A program made the position numbers and the translations under genes. Shown here in pieces: positions 23,611-35,172 of a DNA stretch of 64,000 nucleotides (positions are counted from its first letter, which is position 1; each line of letters starts with the position of its first letter). Below the pieces are notes generated by a model. It searched no databases. It was not told the origin of the DNA and saw only the letters and a list, made by a program, of their open reading frames with translations. The stretch comes from Caenorhabditis remanei (Eukaryota; Nematoda; Chromadorea; Rhabditida; Rhabditidae), in NCBI RefSeq assembly GCF_010183535.1, contig NC_071333.1, forward strand, positions 1,984,001-2,048,000, written 5' to 3'.

Positions 23611-23639
23611 AAGAAATAGGACTTGAAAAAGAATCCCTT

Positions 23640-26600
23640 TTGTAGAGAAAAAAAGGAGTGTTAAAGGAAGAAACAGTTACCGCATTAAGCTTGAGATTCA
23701 AATGTGTGAAGAGTTGAAAGGGAGAAACTAAAGAAGAGAAAAGAGAAAAAAAGACTTTGAAGAAATAGTGTGCCCGCCAGAGAGTAGGTGAGAATGTTCG
23801 AAATTCGGAATGTGAAAGTATTTTAAGTAATTATGATGGAGTAGATAGTGATAATCAGATGACAATGTTTTTATTGGGAAAAGTAAGTTTTTTACTTTTA
23901 TCGAAAATATGGAAGTCGAGCCTTTTGAGAAAACCAAGTTTGACTTTTTCTAGGCGGGAAAAACATAACGTCGAGTTTTAAAAAGAAAAGTAGAGAAAGT
24001 ACTAAGTAATTGAGATGATCTAATAATTCAGACGTGCTCAGATTGGAAATGAGATATAAAAAGGGAGAAAGAAAGCCGACACTATCATACTATTAGTTAT
24101 TTCTGTAGAAGGAGGGAAGAGGGGCGAGGAGACCATGTACTTGTAATTCAAATAGTTTTGGAGGGAGTGGGTAAAAGGAAGGGGGGGGGGGGCACTGCGA
24201 CGCGTGTCGAAGGGAAAAGAAAAATGGAAGAGAATCAGAGAAAAAAAACTGTGAACAAATAGTGTGCCCGCCAAAGAGAAAAATCGTTTGAAAATTTGAA
24301 TGGGAGAATGCGTTGAGTGATTGGCGTGAAATAGATAGTGATGACTAGTAGTCAAAGTCAGTCCTTCATTCTCGTAGTTGACAACTTTTGTCTGTAAGGT
24401 CTAACTGAATGTGAGGAGTTACGATCCCAGCATTTTTGGGATAATAGATTGGAATTGGTGAAAATACATGTCGGCGCAAAAAATTACTCTACGTCTCCCG
24501 CCTCCCTCGTTTGTGATAGAGCGCAGTTGTAAAACTGGATGAGCAGCTAATACTGCTCAAGAAAAACAATGCAACAAAAAAAAGAGTAAAAAATGCAATA
24601 AATTTTAGGCGGTGAAAGACATATCGGCGAGTTTTAAGAAGAGCGGATAAAGTACAGAGTGATTGTGATGAAAGTACAGAGTGAGGTAGACACTATCACA
24701 CTATTGGTTATTTCTGTAGAAGGAGGGAAGAGGGGCGAGGTATCATTTACTTGTAATTCAAATAGTTTTGGAGGGAGCGGGCAAAAGGAAGGGGGGGGGG
24801 GGTCACTGCGACGCGTGTCGAAGGGAAAAGAAAAATAGAAGAGGATCAGAGAAAAAAAACACTGTGAACAAAAAGTGTGCGCGCCAAAAAGCGCCATCTT
24901 TCGAAATTTGGAATGTGAGAGTGCTTTGAGTGATCGTCATGGAGTAGATAGTATTGACTAGGTGATATACTTTTATTTTGTATTCAGAGTCTTTCCTTCA
25001 TTTTCGAAGCTCTGTGTGAAGAATCTAACTAATGTCAGGAGTAATTTTTTCATCATTTTTGATACAACTGCGCCCCATTGCAAACGACAGGATATCAGCG
25101 AGAGACGCAGAGTATTTCTTCGCGCAAACACATGTTTTCACTGTTTTTAACTTTAAAAAAATAATAAAAATAACGCGAAAAATAACTCTTCGTTTCTTGC
25201 TGATACTCTTTTGTTAGCGGTGGGGCGCAGTTGTAGGATGAGTAGTAGAGAAAGTACTGAGTTATTGAGATAGATTCAAAATTAAAAGTGCTTTGATTGG
25301 AAATGAGATACGAAAGGAAGAGAGGAAGGACACACTATCACACCATTGGTTACTGGTGTAGAAAGAGGAAAAAGGGGCGAGGAGACCATGTACTTCTAAT
25401 TCAAATAGTTTGGAGGGAGCGGGCAAAAGTAAGGAGGGGGGGCACTGCGACGCGTATCGAAGAGAAAAGAAAAATAGAAGAGAATCAGAGAAAAAAAGAC
25501 TGTGCACAAATAGTGTGCGCGCCAAAGAGTGAGCCACAATATTTGATATTTTAAACGTGAGAATATTTAGAGTGATTGTCATGAAGTAGATGTAAAGATT
25601 AGGTTTATTTTCATAGTTGATAACTTTTGTCTGAAAGGTCTAACTGATGTCAGGAGTTTTTATCTCAGCATTTTTACAATGAACTGCGCCCCATCGGAGA
25701 CGAGAGAGTATCGGCAAGAGACGCAGAGTATTTTTTGGCGCCGATACATGTTTTCACCGTTTTTGACCTATTATCACTGATGTTCATTCTTTTTCTTGAA
25801 AACTATTGTGAAAAACAAAGATAATTGATCCAAATCGGTAAAAATACGAGTCGGCGGAAAAAATAACTCTGCGCTTCTCGCCGATACAATCTTGTTAGCG
25901 ATGAGGCGCAGTTGTAAGACGGGGTTGGCTGCAAGTGGCTAAAACAAAGTATCTAGTGTAAATATTCAAACCGGTAGGAAAATAAGAGTTACTGTCGAAA
26001 AAATAAAGTTTCGACAAGGATTTTCAAAAAACCTTTCGCGGGCTGGAACACGCAAGCGCATGAAGTTCTGGGCGGAGCTTAAACTGCAAGCGGCGCGGTT
26101 CTTAATTTGGAAAAAAACAACTGGAATTACAACAGCGCCGCTTAATTAAGCTTGCAGTTTAAGCTCCGCTCAGAACTTCATGCGCTTGCGTGTTCCAGCC
26201 CGCGAAATTTTTTTTTGAAAATCCTTGTCGGAACTTTATTTTTTCGACAGTAACAAAAACCATGATGAGAAAAAACAGACTACGTCAGATTTGCTCTGAA
26301 ATATGTTAAGGCAAAACATACTGAAAGTAAAAATGGTAAAAAAAAGTCAACGGATTCTACAAAAGAACCAGCCGTTCGAAAAAAACAAATTAAACTGTTT
26401 TCAGGCGGGAGTAGTAACGAAATACTGAGTTATTGAGATAAACTCATAATTAAAAGTGATTTGATTGGAAATGAGATACGAAAAGGGAGAGAGGATGCAG
26501 ACATTTTCACACCATTGTTTTTTTATGTAGAAGGAGGGAAGAAGTACGAGGAGACCATGTACTTGTAATTCAAATAGTTTTGGAGGGAACAGAGTAAATA

Positions 26601-27425
26601 GAAGGAGGGGGAGGGGGAGGGCACTGCGACGCGTGTCGAAGGGAAAAGAATGATAGAAGAGGTTAAGAGAGAAAAAAAATCTGTGAAGAAGTAGCTCCCG
26701 CCAAAGAGAAACATTGTTTTGAAAATTTGAATGGGGAATGCGTTGAGTGATTGGCATGAAATAGATAGTGATGCCTAGGTGATATACTTTTGTTGTGTAT
26801 TCAAAGTCAGTCCTTCATTCTCCTAGTTGACAACTATTGCCTGTAAGGTCTAACTGATGTCAGGAGTTATTTGCCCAGCATTTTTGATACAACTGTGCCC
26901 CATCGCAAACAAGAGATTATCGGCAAGAGAGGCAGAGTATTTTTTTGGCGCCGACACATCTTTTCACGGTTTTTATTTAAAAAAAAATAATTAAAAAACG
27001 CGAAAATAACTTTGCGTCTCTCGCTGTTACTCTTTTGTTAGCGGTGGGGCGCAGTTGTAAGATGAGTCGTAGAGAAAGTACTGAGTGATTGATATGAACT
27101 CATAACTAAAAATGATTTGATTGGAATTGAGAGACAGAAATGGGGAGAGGAAGGAGACACTATCACACCATTGGTTATTTCTGTAGAAAGAGGGAAGAGG
27201 TGCGAGGAGACCATGTACTTGTAATTCAAATAGTTTTGGAGGGAGCGGGCAAAAGGAAGAGGGGGGGGGGGGGCACTGCGACGCGTATCGAAGAGAAAAG
27301 AAATATAGAAGAGAATCAGAGAAAAAACTGTGAAAAAATAGTGTGGACGCCAAAGTAACATTTCGCTTGGTATTTTGAATTTGTGGATATTGTAAATGAT
27401 GATAAGGTCGCTTACTTTCATTGCG
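23640..27425. repeat. Cluster of six copies of a ~400-bp dispersed unit with nested palindromes
   Basis: The unit is recognised by CATGTACTTGTAATTCAAAT, GTTTTGGAGGGAGCGGGCAA, a poly-G run, CACTGCGACGCGTGTCGAAG and ATAGTGTGCCCGCCAAAGAG. Copies lie at about 23725-23870 (partial), 23990-24420, 24640-25050, 25245-25680, 26400-26885 and 27065-27400, all in one orientation. Between several copies sits a palindrome with CTGCGCCCCATCG at one end and CGATGAGGCGCAG at the other (for example 25680-25915). Minus-strand ORFs of 60-127 codons are by-products of the repeat and show no protein family. Confidence 0.8.
25988..26254. mobile_element. Short inverted-repeat element (MITE-like hairpin)
   Basis: Starts GTTACTGTCGAAAAAATAAA and ends with its complement TTTATTTTTTCGACAGTAAC. 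The arms, each about 100 nt, share CGCGGGCTGGAACACGCAAG, CGCATGAAGTTCTG and GAGCTTAAACTGCAAG almost without mismatch, around a loop of about 50 nt. It is non-coding. Strong arm identity suggests a recent insertion or maintained pairing. Confidence 0.85.
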
Positions 27426-27439
27426 TATCTAGAGTAAGT

Positions 27440-28232
27440 TACCGTAAAACCTCTAATAGAGGTTAATCACTGATACTCGGTTGTCTTGTGAGATTTTCAG
27501 TAAAAACTAATACACTGTCTTAGAACGTTAATCAGTGGGCGACTATTTAATTATATTCAAAAATTTAAAAATGTTTATTTTGGATTATAAATCACAATTT
27601 TGTGTTGAAAACTTTTTGAGATTCAGGTTTTTGTAAACAAACAATCGCGAGATTAGGAAAAAACTATTTTAAAATAGAATATTTCATTTCATTTCTGTAA
27701 AGTGTCTGACAAATACATCTGAACTAAATAATTGAAGTTTTCTAATTTCAGACTTTACAAAAATAGGGCCCGACCGAACTTTCTCTCTACCCGGATTCAA
27801 AAATGGGTCCTTACCGTAATAACTGTAATAGAAGCGCATGCGCCTCTATTTTGCAACCCTCGTTCGCAAATGCGCCTCTATTACAGTGGCGCTTCTAATA
27901 GAAGGTGCGCGTCTATTTTTCAACCTGTTCGTTCGAATATTTTTTCAACTTTTAAGTGAACAATTTTCAACCAAACTAACATTTTCTTGGACAAAATTAC
28001 ACGAAAACCCTTAAATTTGCAGTGCTTTGAGCGAAAAAATTGGGTTTTAGTTGTGTTTTTTTCACGAACTTTGATAAAGAATGACTGAAAACCAGAAAAA
28101 AATATTCGAAACGTATTAAGGGGACGCCACTATTATTCAAACCGCTTTTTAAGGTGCGCCTCTATTAAAAGGTGCGCCTCTATTAAAAGGGCGCCTCAAA
28201 TAAAGGGGTGCTTCTATTACAGTTTTACGGTA
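27440..28232. mobile_element. Terminal-inverted-repeat element with ACCGTAAAAC ends
   Basis: The left end TACCGTAAAACCTCTAATAG is matched by the complement of the right end, which reads TACCGTAAAACTGTAATAG. The interior has several copies of TGCGCCTCTATT / AATAGAAGGCGC near both ends (27830-27915 and 28150-28220) and an AT-rich, non-coding middle. No transposase frame is visible, so this is a non-autonomous DNA element. Confidence 0.75.
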
Positions 28233-28239
28233 TTTCAAC

Positions 28240-31200
28240 AAACTTTTTTAAAATTTTACGAAAATTTAGAGTAAAAATTCTTAAATTATCATACATATTC
28301 ACCTTTTGATTGAATTTCAAACTTTTAATTAAAAAAAATTTTCTTTTAATTCATAAATAATTCATATTCCAACAATTTGAATTTATTCATATTTTTCAAA
28401 ATTTTTCAAAACGTGGTTAAAAACGATAATAATGTAATTCAAATGAATCCGCAAAAAAAAACCGATAATAATTATATTAGGTGAAAAGAAAGAGATAGTA
28501 TCTGTGTTTGCAAGTCATTCGGAGGTGTTCCGAATGGGTGGGCCGCAAAAGAGACAATGAGAGAGATTGTGTCCAAGGAAGAGGTCTCAGTGGTCATTAG
28601 CAGATGGTCCCTGCTAGACAATAGATTTAGAGGAGATGCAGAGATATTACGTCACCGAGCACGGTCTAGGATTAGGATGGTCTTGGTGTACAAAAGAACC
28701 CTTTTGAATGCGTTAGGTTATTCGACGAAGACACACGGTATGGTTTAGTCCGTATGATAGTGTTCACAACTACATGTGCATTTTTCAGCATTACAGTATC
28801 ATACGGTCAGGAAATCGGGAGAATATTTAAGGTATTAGCAGAAATAGTTTTACTGAAACCCTATAAATTTGGATGTCATATGAATTAAAATATAAATAAG
28901 CTCATAGTTCATTTATAATGGAGCTACAGTAACGGTAAAAACTTTTAGTTCTCAATTTTTTGGTTTAATGCCCATCTCCCCTTTTCTAATATACAAAGGG
29001 GCGGGGGAGGAGGAAAAGAAGACGGGAGGTAGAGAGAGCGGGAGGTCGGCTGTCAATGCGAGTAATTTATGATACATTTGTTTAGAACGGAATGAGGAGG
29101 GGATTAGGAGGGAAAAGTATCGCACGCAATAAATGATTTCGGGAAATATATACTGAACAAAAACAATTTTAAATTTTAACTGACACCCGGCAGTCTGATG
29201 AGAAAATTGACGGACGCCAAACTTTTGTCATTTGGAATTTCTGGTGGGAAATGCTATGATACAAGGAATCTACAGTGAGGGAGTCTGATAAAATCAAAGA
29301 ATTTGGAAGTTTTCCCCTATTGATTTGTTTAACCTGGAAATTGCCAACATTTCGAGAAAGTGGTTTTCAAAAAATAATTTTCTGGTGTTAAACAAGACAA
29401 TTGTGAAAACAGATTTAACTCCATATTTTGAAAATAGATTTTCAGTTTTAAAGCTAACTCCTTAAAATTTGTCAATTTAGAAAGCTCTAGTTTTACAAAA
29501 AAATTATATTTGAAAAAAATATGGAGTAGTATAAAGATATATACTTCCTGAAGAATTTTCACGCATATTTATTATAAAATTAAGAAATTATTATAATAAC
29601 TTTAGAAAATTTAAAAATAATGAACGCCTACAGAAAACACAAATTGTAGGTTTATAAAATGAGGTGAATAATCCCTTCATCGGTTTTCCGGTGGTGTTCC
29701 GGGAGGAAAAGTGCAATGTGTGTTTGCTGACCAGCGTGCGGAAAAAGAGGAGAGAGTGGCCCGAGGAAAGGGGGAAGGGGGAGGGGGGCCGTCTAATTGA
29801 GACAGCAGATGTTCCAAAATGCACGATAGGAGGTTTCGGATTAGAATATTCGTTGAGTATAAAGAAAGACCGGAACATGCATTAGATTATTCTTCCGGAA
29901 CCCACACCGACAAAAAAAAATATTTTGGGTTCAGTTTGATTCATTAGTGGAGCCAAACATAAAAAATTATTCTCTTCTGGAAATCTGAATTTTTTGTCTA
30001 CAATTGTTTCATTTACAAATAAAAAATATTTCATATAATCATTTACGTAATGGCAAAAAGACAATAGGTGGGCAAAAAAGGAAATGAAATGAATAGATAA
30101 CAACTAAAACAAATAAATAATCGCACACTAGCTATTCACTATTCACTATCAGTAGATTCTATTTCTCCTGAACTGACCACTACGAAACCTTTTACGCTGT
30201 GAGTTTCAGACTATAGATTGCTGTAAAATTCAGAATCGGTTGCATATTTGGATGTTTTCAGTTGAAAATGCCGAACTTTGAGATGGTTTCATGGTATCAG
30301 TAATTGTAAAATCAAGTAAAATTTTTATGGATCGTACAGATCTAGAGTAGAACTTCATTTTTGTAGTTGACAACTATTTTGTACGGACACTCCCTAGCAA
30401 GTTACGTATCGACAAAGTAATTTCTCCTTCAAATTGACAAATTTCAGATAAACTTAGTGCGATTTTTGAGCTGTCGTCTTAAAATGACCATAAATCTCTA
30501 GCGAATGTCCGTACAAGAAAGCTGTCAACTACAATAATGAAGTTCTACTTTCGATCTGAATGATCCATTAAAAACTTTCTTAGTGGAACAACTAGTGATA
30601 CCGTATCACATTTTCAAAGTTAGACATATTTAACTTTAAACTGCCAAAGTTATCAGAATTATTGACATTTCTGTATACATCAGAAGTTCCAAATTGCTGA
30701 AAATTTTCACCTGAAAAAGCTGTGAAAATCTACACAGTTCAAAAAAGTGTTAAGACGCCCTACAAGCATTGTTTTTTTTATACCAGAGCCTAATCTTCTT
30801 CACTCGTCTAATACTCTCATTCTGTTTTCATACTTTGCCACGAGGCAGCTGCTCCGCGGAATAAGAGAAAGTCAAGGCACTCAATGATTAATGACCCCTC
30901 CCCCCCCTCTCTTCAAATCAAAGGTTTGCATCTTCATCCGATTTCAATTTAACATATTTCTTTATGCAATGATATCGAGGAAGGTCAGTGTACCGGATGT
31001 CGCACGTTCTCAAATTTCAATCGTCAAATCAGTAACCGCTAGCAAACTTGTCTCACCAATTAATCAATCTTGTTTATTGTTTAATGAGTGAAAAGATCAG
31101 GGTGGAGTTATTTTGGAGATAATGGATTCAGCAGGAATATAAACGAGCGCTGTGAAATTTTGAAGCAGTTTTTGGGAGAACGACATCAAGATCAAAGAAG

Positions 31201-31415
31201 AATTATTGGACACATACTATTCCATAAACGTGGATGTATCCAGAAGAAATATTTTTCAACTAATTTAAAGGAAATGATTGTATATCGTGATAGAACGATA
31301 CTAAAATGCTTTGCAATCAAGTTCAGACAATTTGTCTAGGTTTTAACCTTTTTAGAAAAATAGTGATTTTGGTCAAAATGTGTTTTGAGTGTTTCGAGTG
31401 ATACTTTTGAAAAAT
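28240..31415. other. Non-coding spacer with fold-back family F copy D
   Basis: No supported gene. The stretch at 28985-29120 resembles the sequence flanking the 135-bp minisatellite. At 30195-30680 lies fold-back copy D, with GTAGTTGACAACTATTTTGT and CTCCCTAGCAAGTTACG answered by their complements. Two short plus ORFs at 30891-31339 show no recognised family. Confidence 0.6.
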
Positions 31416-31423
31416 TGCTATTA

Positions 31424-32990
31424 CACTGCTCGACATAAGTATACAGCCACTTCATTTTTCAAATTTTTTTCATAAATGAGAAAGTCTTCTATGGAATCTC
31501 AAATGCGGAAAAATACTGCTCTGGAGGCATAAAATTATGCGATAGAACAAATTAGATCCCTCTCTATACTTTTCGAAAAAAATTGATTTTTTGTGAAAAA
31601 CAGCTTTTTTCGACGCGACATAAGTATACAGCCAGTTCCTGAAAAATGGCGTAGAAGTTCAAAGCTGTTTCAAATTACCAATAATCATATTTACAGTCCA
31701 ATAGTGACTGTTTTGATGCACTTTTTGACACTTTAAGTTAAGAAATTAAAAAAATTTTGAGCACAACATAGAGAAAAATGCAAAAAAGCTTGTAACGCAT
31801 TTAAGAATCTATTATCACAATGATATTTTTTGTTAGCAATAAGAAAATTACAGGATTTATCTGGAATTATGTTTTGAGCCTGTTATAAGAACTTCTATCA
31901 CTCGATGAAATAGTTATTTGTGGTCTTTTATTACTAATTCTTTGTTTTTCATGTATGTTTTCTCACTTTCGTTAAAAAATAACAATCGGAGGTGAGATCG
32001 CGGTTGGTCCAGTATAATTTTATAACTTTAAAGTTCTTCATGAGCATTTATTACACATCTTACCGGGATAAAACTGGCTTACTTGATGTCTGGAGAAGCG
32101 TCAGTGAAAGAAACTAGCTGCCAACAAATACAGATAAACGACAAGATAAGTATGAGCAAAAAAAGAGTCTTGAAAGGTTAAAACATTACTGTAATTCAAG
32201 AAAGCTATGGCGTAGTAGGTGCTTTAAACCTAAAGACCCATAAAAATTTTGTTATTCGGTTGTTTAACCCAGTGACTCCGTTTTCAAATTTACATCCCAA
32301 CTTTCTTAACAAAAATGTCATCCCTGGTCTCAAGTAAGCAAGTTTTATCCCGATAAGATGTGTAATAAATGTTCATGAAGAACCCTAAAATTGTAAAATT
32401 ATACTGGACCAACCGGGATCTCACCTCCGATTGTTATTTTTTAACGATAGTGAGAAAACATACATGAAAAACAAAGAATTAGCAATAAAAGACCACAAAT
32501 CCCTATTTCATCGAGTGATAGAAGTTCTTCAAACAGGTTCAAAACATAATTCCAGATAAATCCTGTAGTTTTCTTATTGCTAACAAAAATGTCAGGGTGA
32601 TAATAAATTCATAAATGCGTTACAAGCTTTTTTGCATTTTTCTCCATGTTGTGCTCAAAATTTTTTTAATTTCTTAACTTGAAGTGTCAAAAAGTGCATC
32701 AAAACAGTCACTATTGGACTGTAAATATGATTATTGGTAATTTGAAACAGCTTTGAACTTCTACGCCATTTTTCAGGTACTGGCTGTATACTTATGTCGC
32801 GTCGAAAAAAGCTGTTTTTCACAAAAAATAATTTTTTTCGAAAAGTATAGAGAGGGATCTAATTTTTTCTATTGCACAATTTTGTGCCTTCGGAGCAGTG
32901 TTTTTCTGCATTTGAGATTCCGCAGAAGATTTCCTCATTTATGAAAAAAAATTGAAAAACGAAGTGGCTGTATACTTATGTCGAGCAGTG
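31424..32990. mobile_element. Giant fold-back element of Tc1/mariner type (TA duplication)
   Basis: The left end CACTGCTCGACATAAGTATA is exactly complemented at the right (TATACTTATGTCGAGCAGTG), and TA flanks both sides. Inverted arms of roughly 650 nt reach inward to about 32080 and from about 32330, leaving a loop of about 250 nt. CGACATAAGTATACAGCCA recurs inside each arm about 190 bp from the end, like the subterminal transposase-binding repeats of some Tc1 elements. There is no transposase frame; the element is 1567 bp long and depends on another source for movement. Confidence 0.85.
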
Positions 32991-32999
32991 TATTTTATT

Positions 33000-33530
33000 A
33001 AATCTTCAAATAATTGATTACCAGAAACATGATTGACATTTCTGGCAAGGTTGAAAATTGTACGTGTCACTAGAACCGAACAAAAAAAAATACAATTTGA
33101 ATTCCAACACAAACAAATACACGTACAAAACAAAAAAAATTGAAAAAAAAATGGAAACCGTTAATATTGGAAGTCTTGAAAATGCTCATTTTTGCACTGA
33201 GAAGCAACCCAAACGCGAATAACTTTTTTCACGAGATCGTTTTGCAAAAACAGAATACATATTTGAAATCAAAAAAAATTTCGGTTCTAGTGATATATCT
33301 CGACCCCTAACTCCGTCTCAACTCGGGATCCTTCCCTAGTGAGATACACATCCTGGAACTCTGAAACAGTAAGTATTCTGACAAGGGAAGTCTCTGGAGG
33401 CGCCACTTTCAACCGACCTATAAAATAGGTTGTAGGTATTTTCGACAACTAGGAGTCCATTTCAAAACCTGCTAAATGTCTTCAATCCGATTTTCTTCAG
33501 TTTTTCGGAATTAATTTTTCACGAAAAACT
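33000..33530. other. Non-coding spacer between two inverted-repeat elements
   Basis: No gene, promoter or RNA recognised. Confidence 0.5.
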
Positions 33531-33535
33531 GTTTT

Positions 33536-34368
33536 CACTGGGTAACAGCGATGAACCTCGCGAAAACGCGCTCCGTTGATACGAGAGCCGCGTCGCCTCG
33601 AACGGAATAAGCCGCGACGCGGCGGACGGCGCTGGGCGCTATGAAAAATCTGCTTTTTCCACTGAAAACATAATAGAAACGTGTCTGTTTTGAAGAAAAA
33701 GTCAAAATCAACTAGAATTACATTTTCCTGTTTCAGAAAACACAATTTTGAATATACAGACTTTGAAAAATGCGAGAAAGACAAAGAATTTTTAGGACAT
33801 TTCAGACACGGAAAACTATGAGAATACTAATAACTGGTGACGTTTACAACAAAAAACTTTCGAACAACATCAATTTTATTAAAATAATAAAACAAAAACA
33901 AAGCAAAACTAGAGAAATAATGAAAAATTTGCACTGAATTTCGAAGAAGCGTCTTTGAGGTGAAGTCGAGCCGAAGATTCACAATTTCAGCTGCTGTCAA
34001 GACGTAGAAGTAGAAACCTTAAAGTTTTATTCATGAATCTACGGGAAAACTGTCTAAACGGAAAAAATACGTGGAAAAAATAACCTGAAATGTTCGCCTT
34101 GACTTGTACATTGATTTTGTCCATTTTTCGCTGCATTAGTTGACTGAAAAATATTGTTTCGGTTCTGTAATAATATTTCGAACGAAAAACAAAGTATATG
34201 TACGAATAGTCGGTTTTAAACAAGAAAATGAAGAAAATTTATATTTTTTTGACGAAAAAACGAGCTTCGCGGCTTATCACTTGAAGGGAGCCGCGACGCG
34301 CACGCAACGCATCTCTCTCGGTGTCGATTTACGAAATTGAATTTGAGGTTCATCGCTGTTACCCAGTG
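33536..34368. mobile_element. Terminal-inverted-repeat element with 6-bp target duplication
   Basis: Starts CACTGGGTAACAGCGATGAA and ends with its complement TTCATCGCTGTTACCCAGTG. TGTTTT precedes the left end and follows the right end, a likely 6-bp target duplication. GC-rich patches next to each end (GCCGCGACGCGG and GCCGCGACGCGC) contrast with the AT-rich middle. It is 833 bp, with no transposase frame. Confidence 0.8.
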
Positions 34369-34374
34369 TGTTTT

Positions 34375-35165
34375 GAATAATCAAATTATACTTTTTATGT
34401 TGTTTTCAAATTCCGGGGTTGAAAATAAATGAAATTTAACGAAAATACTTGAAAACAACATACAAAGTATAATGTAATCATTTAAAACAGTTTTTTCGTA
34501 AAAAATAATTGCGAAGTACAAAAGAAAATCGGATTTTCTAGGGTGTCTTTTTCTTTTTTCTCGCCCAATGAAATGAATTTCTGGTGGTACGGAAAGATGA
34601 AAAGGGGTAAGATGACGGAACTGAATATCCGGGGGTAATATTGTAAGCTGAATCGAATGGCAGAGACAGATTTTTCATAACTTTTTTAGTTTAATCAGGA
34701 GAACAAATCGAGGGGTGGCCTATTCTTTTTGCTCGCTCTATAGCAGAAAAATACCATCTTAACAATGGTTTTTCGAAAATTCTTTTGTATTTGAGATAAT
34801 TTTGATATCTGAAGTTTCCTCAAGTATATGTTAAAAAATTTTCTTCAAAAGTTTATTTGACAAATCGTAGTAAAATGATTGGAATTAATGGCATTGAGCA
34901 TGAATTTGGTGTAATAATCAATAAAACGTTCATGCATGTCTTAAATAGCGAAAAACTACCTATATTTTGAACGAGTTTCTGCAAGTGAAAAAGGAAACGT
35001 GGGAATAACTGGGTTTGACGGAATTATGAATGATGAGAGAAAGGAATTACACAAGAGACTTTGATAACTAAATAGATAATCTCATCAGGATAGTGAACAC
35101 ATAAAAGAAAAACGAAGTAAAAGAAAGAAGATCGAAAAGCGATAAAACACAGTATTTGAAGAGCA
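34375..35165. other. Non-coding spacer, 3' flank of the F-box gene
   Basis: Nothing recognised. Confidence 0.5.
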
Positions 35166-35172
35166 ATGAACT

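Noticed and set aside
23130..23612. 160-codon plus-strand ORF
   Set aside because: It is made entirely of the 135-bp minisatellite, and the same region is open on the minus strand too; no protein family features.
23085..27425. Possible CRISPR-like or satellite array
   Set aside because: Units are long and contiguous or dispersed with nested palindromes, not short repeats with unique spacers; the genome is eukaryotic.
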